A stretch of 64,000 nt of DNA from Tillus elongatus (taxonomy: Eukaryota; Arthropoda; Insecta; Coleoptera; Cleridae): the NCBI GenBank assembly GCA_964006375.1, contig OZ023264.1, positions 19,301,861-19,365,860 of the forward strand. Reading direction: 5' to 3'. The first letter of the stretch is position 1, and each line of letters opens with the position of its first letter. A model generated the notes under the pieces. The model saw only the letters and a program-made list of their open reading frames with translations. It was not told the origin of the DNA and ran no database searches. The translations under genes were made by a program, and so were the position numbers. Shown here one piece after another: positions 62,731 through 64,000 of the stretch.

Positions 62731-64000
62731 AACCTAACTAAATTTTCAAAGTATTTTTAGTCGAAAAAGTTATCCGCCCAAATTGGCTTTCTAATAATAC
62801 TATCGAGCTCCTTCGTGTTTCGCGGTACAAATGGCTACCAGACACATATTTTGTCCGCTTTCTCCTTTCTGAAGGTCGTGGATTCCGCTATCAATTTCTA
62901 TGTTCTGTGTTCATTAATTAACTTTTTCACTAAACAAACCGAGAATGCGTTATATTTAGCCACGTTCTGAATGTACTCTAATTTTATGTTATAGCTATTT
63001 TTAATAAAGGGAAATTATATTACTTATTTACTGACTTTTCTTATTAGTAAATCATAAACTCATTTTGATGATAACAAAAAGTTTTGGGACGCACCAAGTG
63101 CGTTATAGTAGCGAATTTTTATAAGAATTGTACACTATAATTATACGGTATTTTAGTAAAGTGAATACTTTAAACTTACACAGACCTTGAAGATCGATTT
63201 AAGAGGTCTTAGTACGCGCACATTTGAAGAATTCTTTCGAAAGTGTTACCATCGATTTCTCTCTATTATTAAAAAATTCTTGCGTTCTAACTCCTTTTGA
63301 GAAAAATGCCCAAAACTCAACTTTCTATGAAGCTGAAGAATTACATTTTTGCTATATCTGTAGATAGTGTAAGTCTTTTTAAAGGAAACTTGTATTAGAA
63401 ATTTCATTAAAGGTTTACTGAAGATTTCCAGAAGGAAACTTAATTCATATTTGGAAAAGTAAAGTATCTGCCAAATTATAAACGCAGCAGTTATTTTTCC
63501 TTATTAATCGCCAGTATGATGTCGCTATAGTTAACCTAATCAAACCGGTTTTTTTCAATATTAACAATAACAAAATTATAATTTCACACTTAAAGGTGAC
63601 AAACTTATTTAGGCGTTTTAAACAAAAATGAGATCTTGTCCAAAACGTATGAAATCTGTGCACTATTGTTTCTTCAAATGTCAAAATAAAATATAAAGAA
63701 ACATATATACATCGAGCTGGATTGGTACGCGTAACGTTCTGTTTATGAGGCAAGCGTGGTACCCCTGCGCCATCTAATCATGCGTCAACTAACGTTTTAT
63801 TTGCGTGACACTTTAGATCGGCTTCATGCCCGGGATATTATACTTAAAGTATACGTAACAATTAATTACAGAATTAACATAATTACCATCGAAACACATA
63901 CCACGACTGTTTCGGTCTTATATGACGTCTTATGTTTAATCTTAAAGATAAAAGAAACTATTTTAGAATAATTTTTATAGAGACATGGCTTGATTTTGTT
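62731..64000. other. No gene recognised; one repeat end
   Basis: GGGACGCACCAAGTGCGTTA at 63,084-63,103 is a left end of the GGACGCAG MITE-like family. Frames up to 102 codons (63,445-63,753 minus) show no known domain, and the expected Ig1 exon of the host gene is not visible here. Confidence 0.4.

Overview
The window is an AT-rich invertebrate nuclear locus, most likely from an arthropod. The evidence is introns with GT/AG borders in an immunoglobulin-superfamily neuronal-type gene, many non-LTR and Penelope-like retroelements, Tc1/mariner relics of the arthropod DUF4817 type, a tRNA-derived SINE, and very long (TA)n tracts. I see no bacterial genes, CRISPR array or rRNA.

Host gene. A single gene on the minus strand spans at least 12,965-54,666. 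Five exons fit each other in splice phase (54,523-54,666; 52,666-52,794; 28,192-28,288; 16,873-17,069; 12,965-13,204). They encode Ig domain 2, Ig domain 3 and a cysteine-bearing stalk of a lachesin/DIP/IgLON-like cell-adhesion protein. The 5' exons (signal peptide, Ig1) and the 3' end (membrane anchor) are not visible. Its introns (1.7, 24.4, 11.1 and 3.7 kb) hold most of the mobile DNA.

Region by region. 1-890: decayed ORF1 of a LOA/Outcast-like LINE. 2.1-4.1, 10.2-12.0, 15.3-16.7, 20.2-21.0, 25.4-26.1 and 50.3-51.7 kb: a repeat family whose core is a (TA)n tract. 4.5-9.3 kb: an old LINE cut by one copy and followed by a second copy of the main APE-type LINE family. 13.8-14.4, 27.1 and 54.0 kb: pieces of Tc1/mariner transposases. 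18.8, 21.1-22.4, 26.4 and 54.9 kb: SINE copies, one split by a hAT-like element and one inserted in a Penelope endonuclease. 28.9-30.2 kb: a Penelope-like element ending in a convincing hammerhead ribozyme. 30.2-35.9 kb: one LINE copy split by a second, nearly intact copy (988-codon ORF) of the same family. 36.0-46.9 kb: another LINE whose reverse transcriptase is split by a 9.24-kb element. 55.0-58.5 kb: more LINE relics. 59.4-62.7 kb: a tandem array made from a Penelope GIY-YIG endonuclease fragment. 62.7-64.0 kb: nothing recognised beyond one repeat end.

The most unusual object is the element at 37,160-46,401. It has AG...CT ends, a perfect 6-bp target duplication (GTTACG), an adenovirus/Polinton-type cysteine protease ORF and the start of what looks like a Polinton DNA polymerase B. 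Its terminal inverted repeats are about 3.3-3.8 kb and take up more than three quarters of it. The right arm is an inverted copy of the left end and cuts off both the polymerase and a second copy of the protease reading frame. I read it as a fold-back (snap-back) defective Maverick/Polinton or adintovirus-like genome that was still able to integrate. Each arm also carries a dense set of CRE, KLF, YY1-like and ETS motifs and a tRNA-like Pol III unit with A box, B box and T7 terminator.
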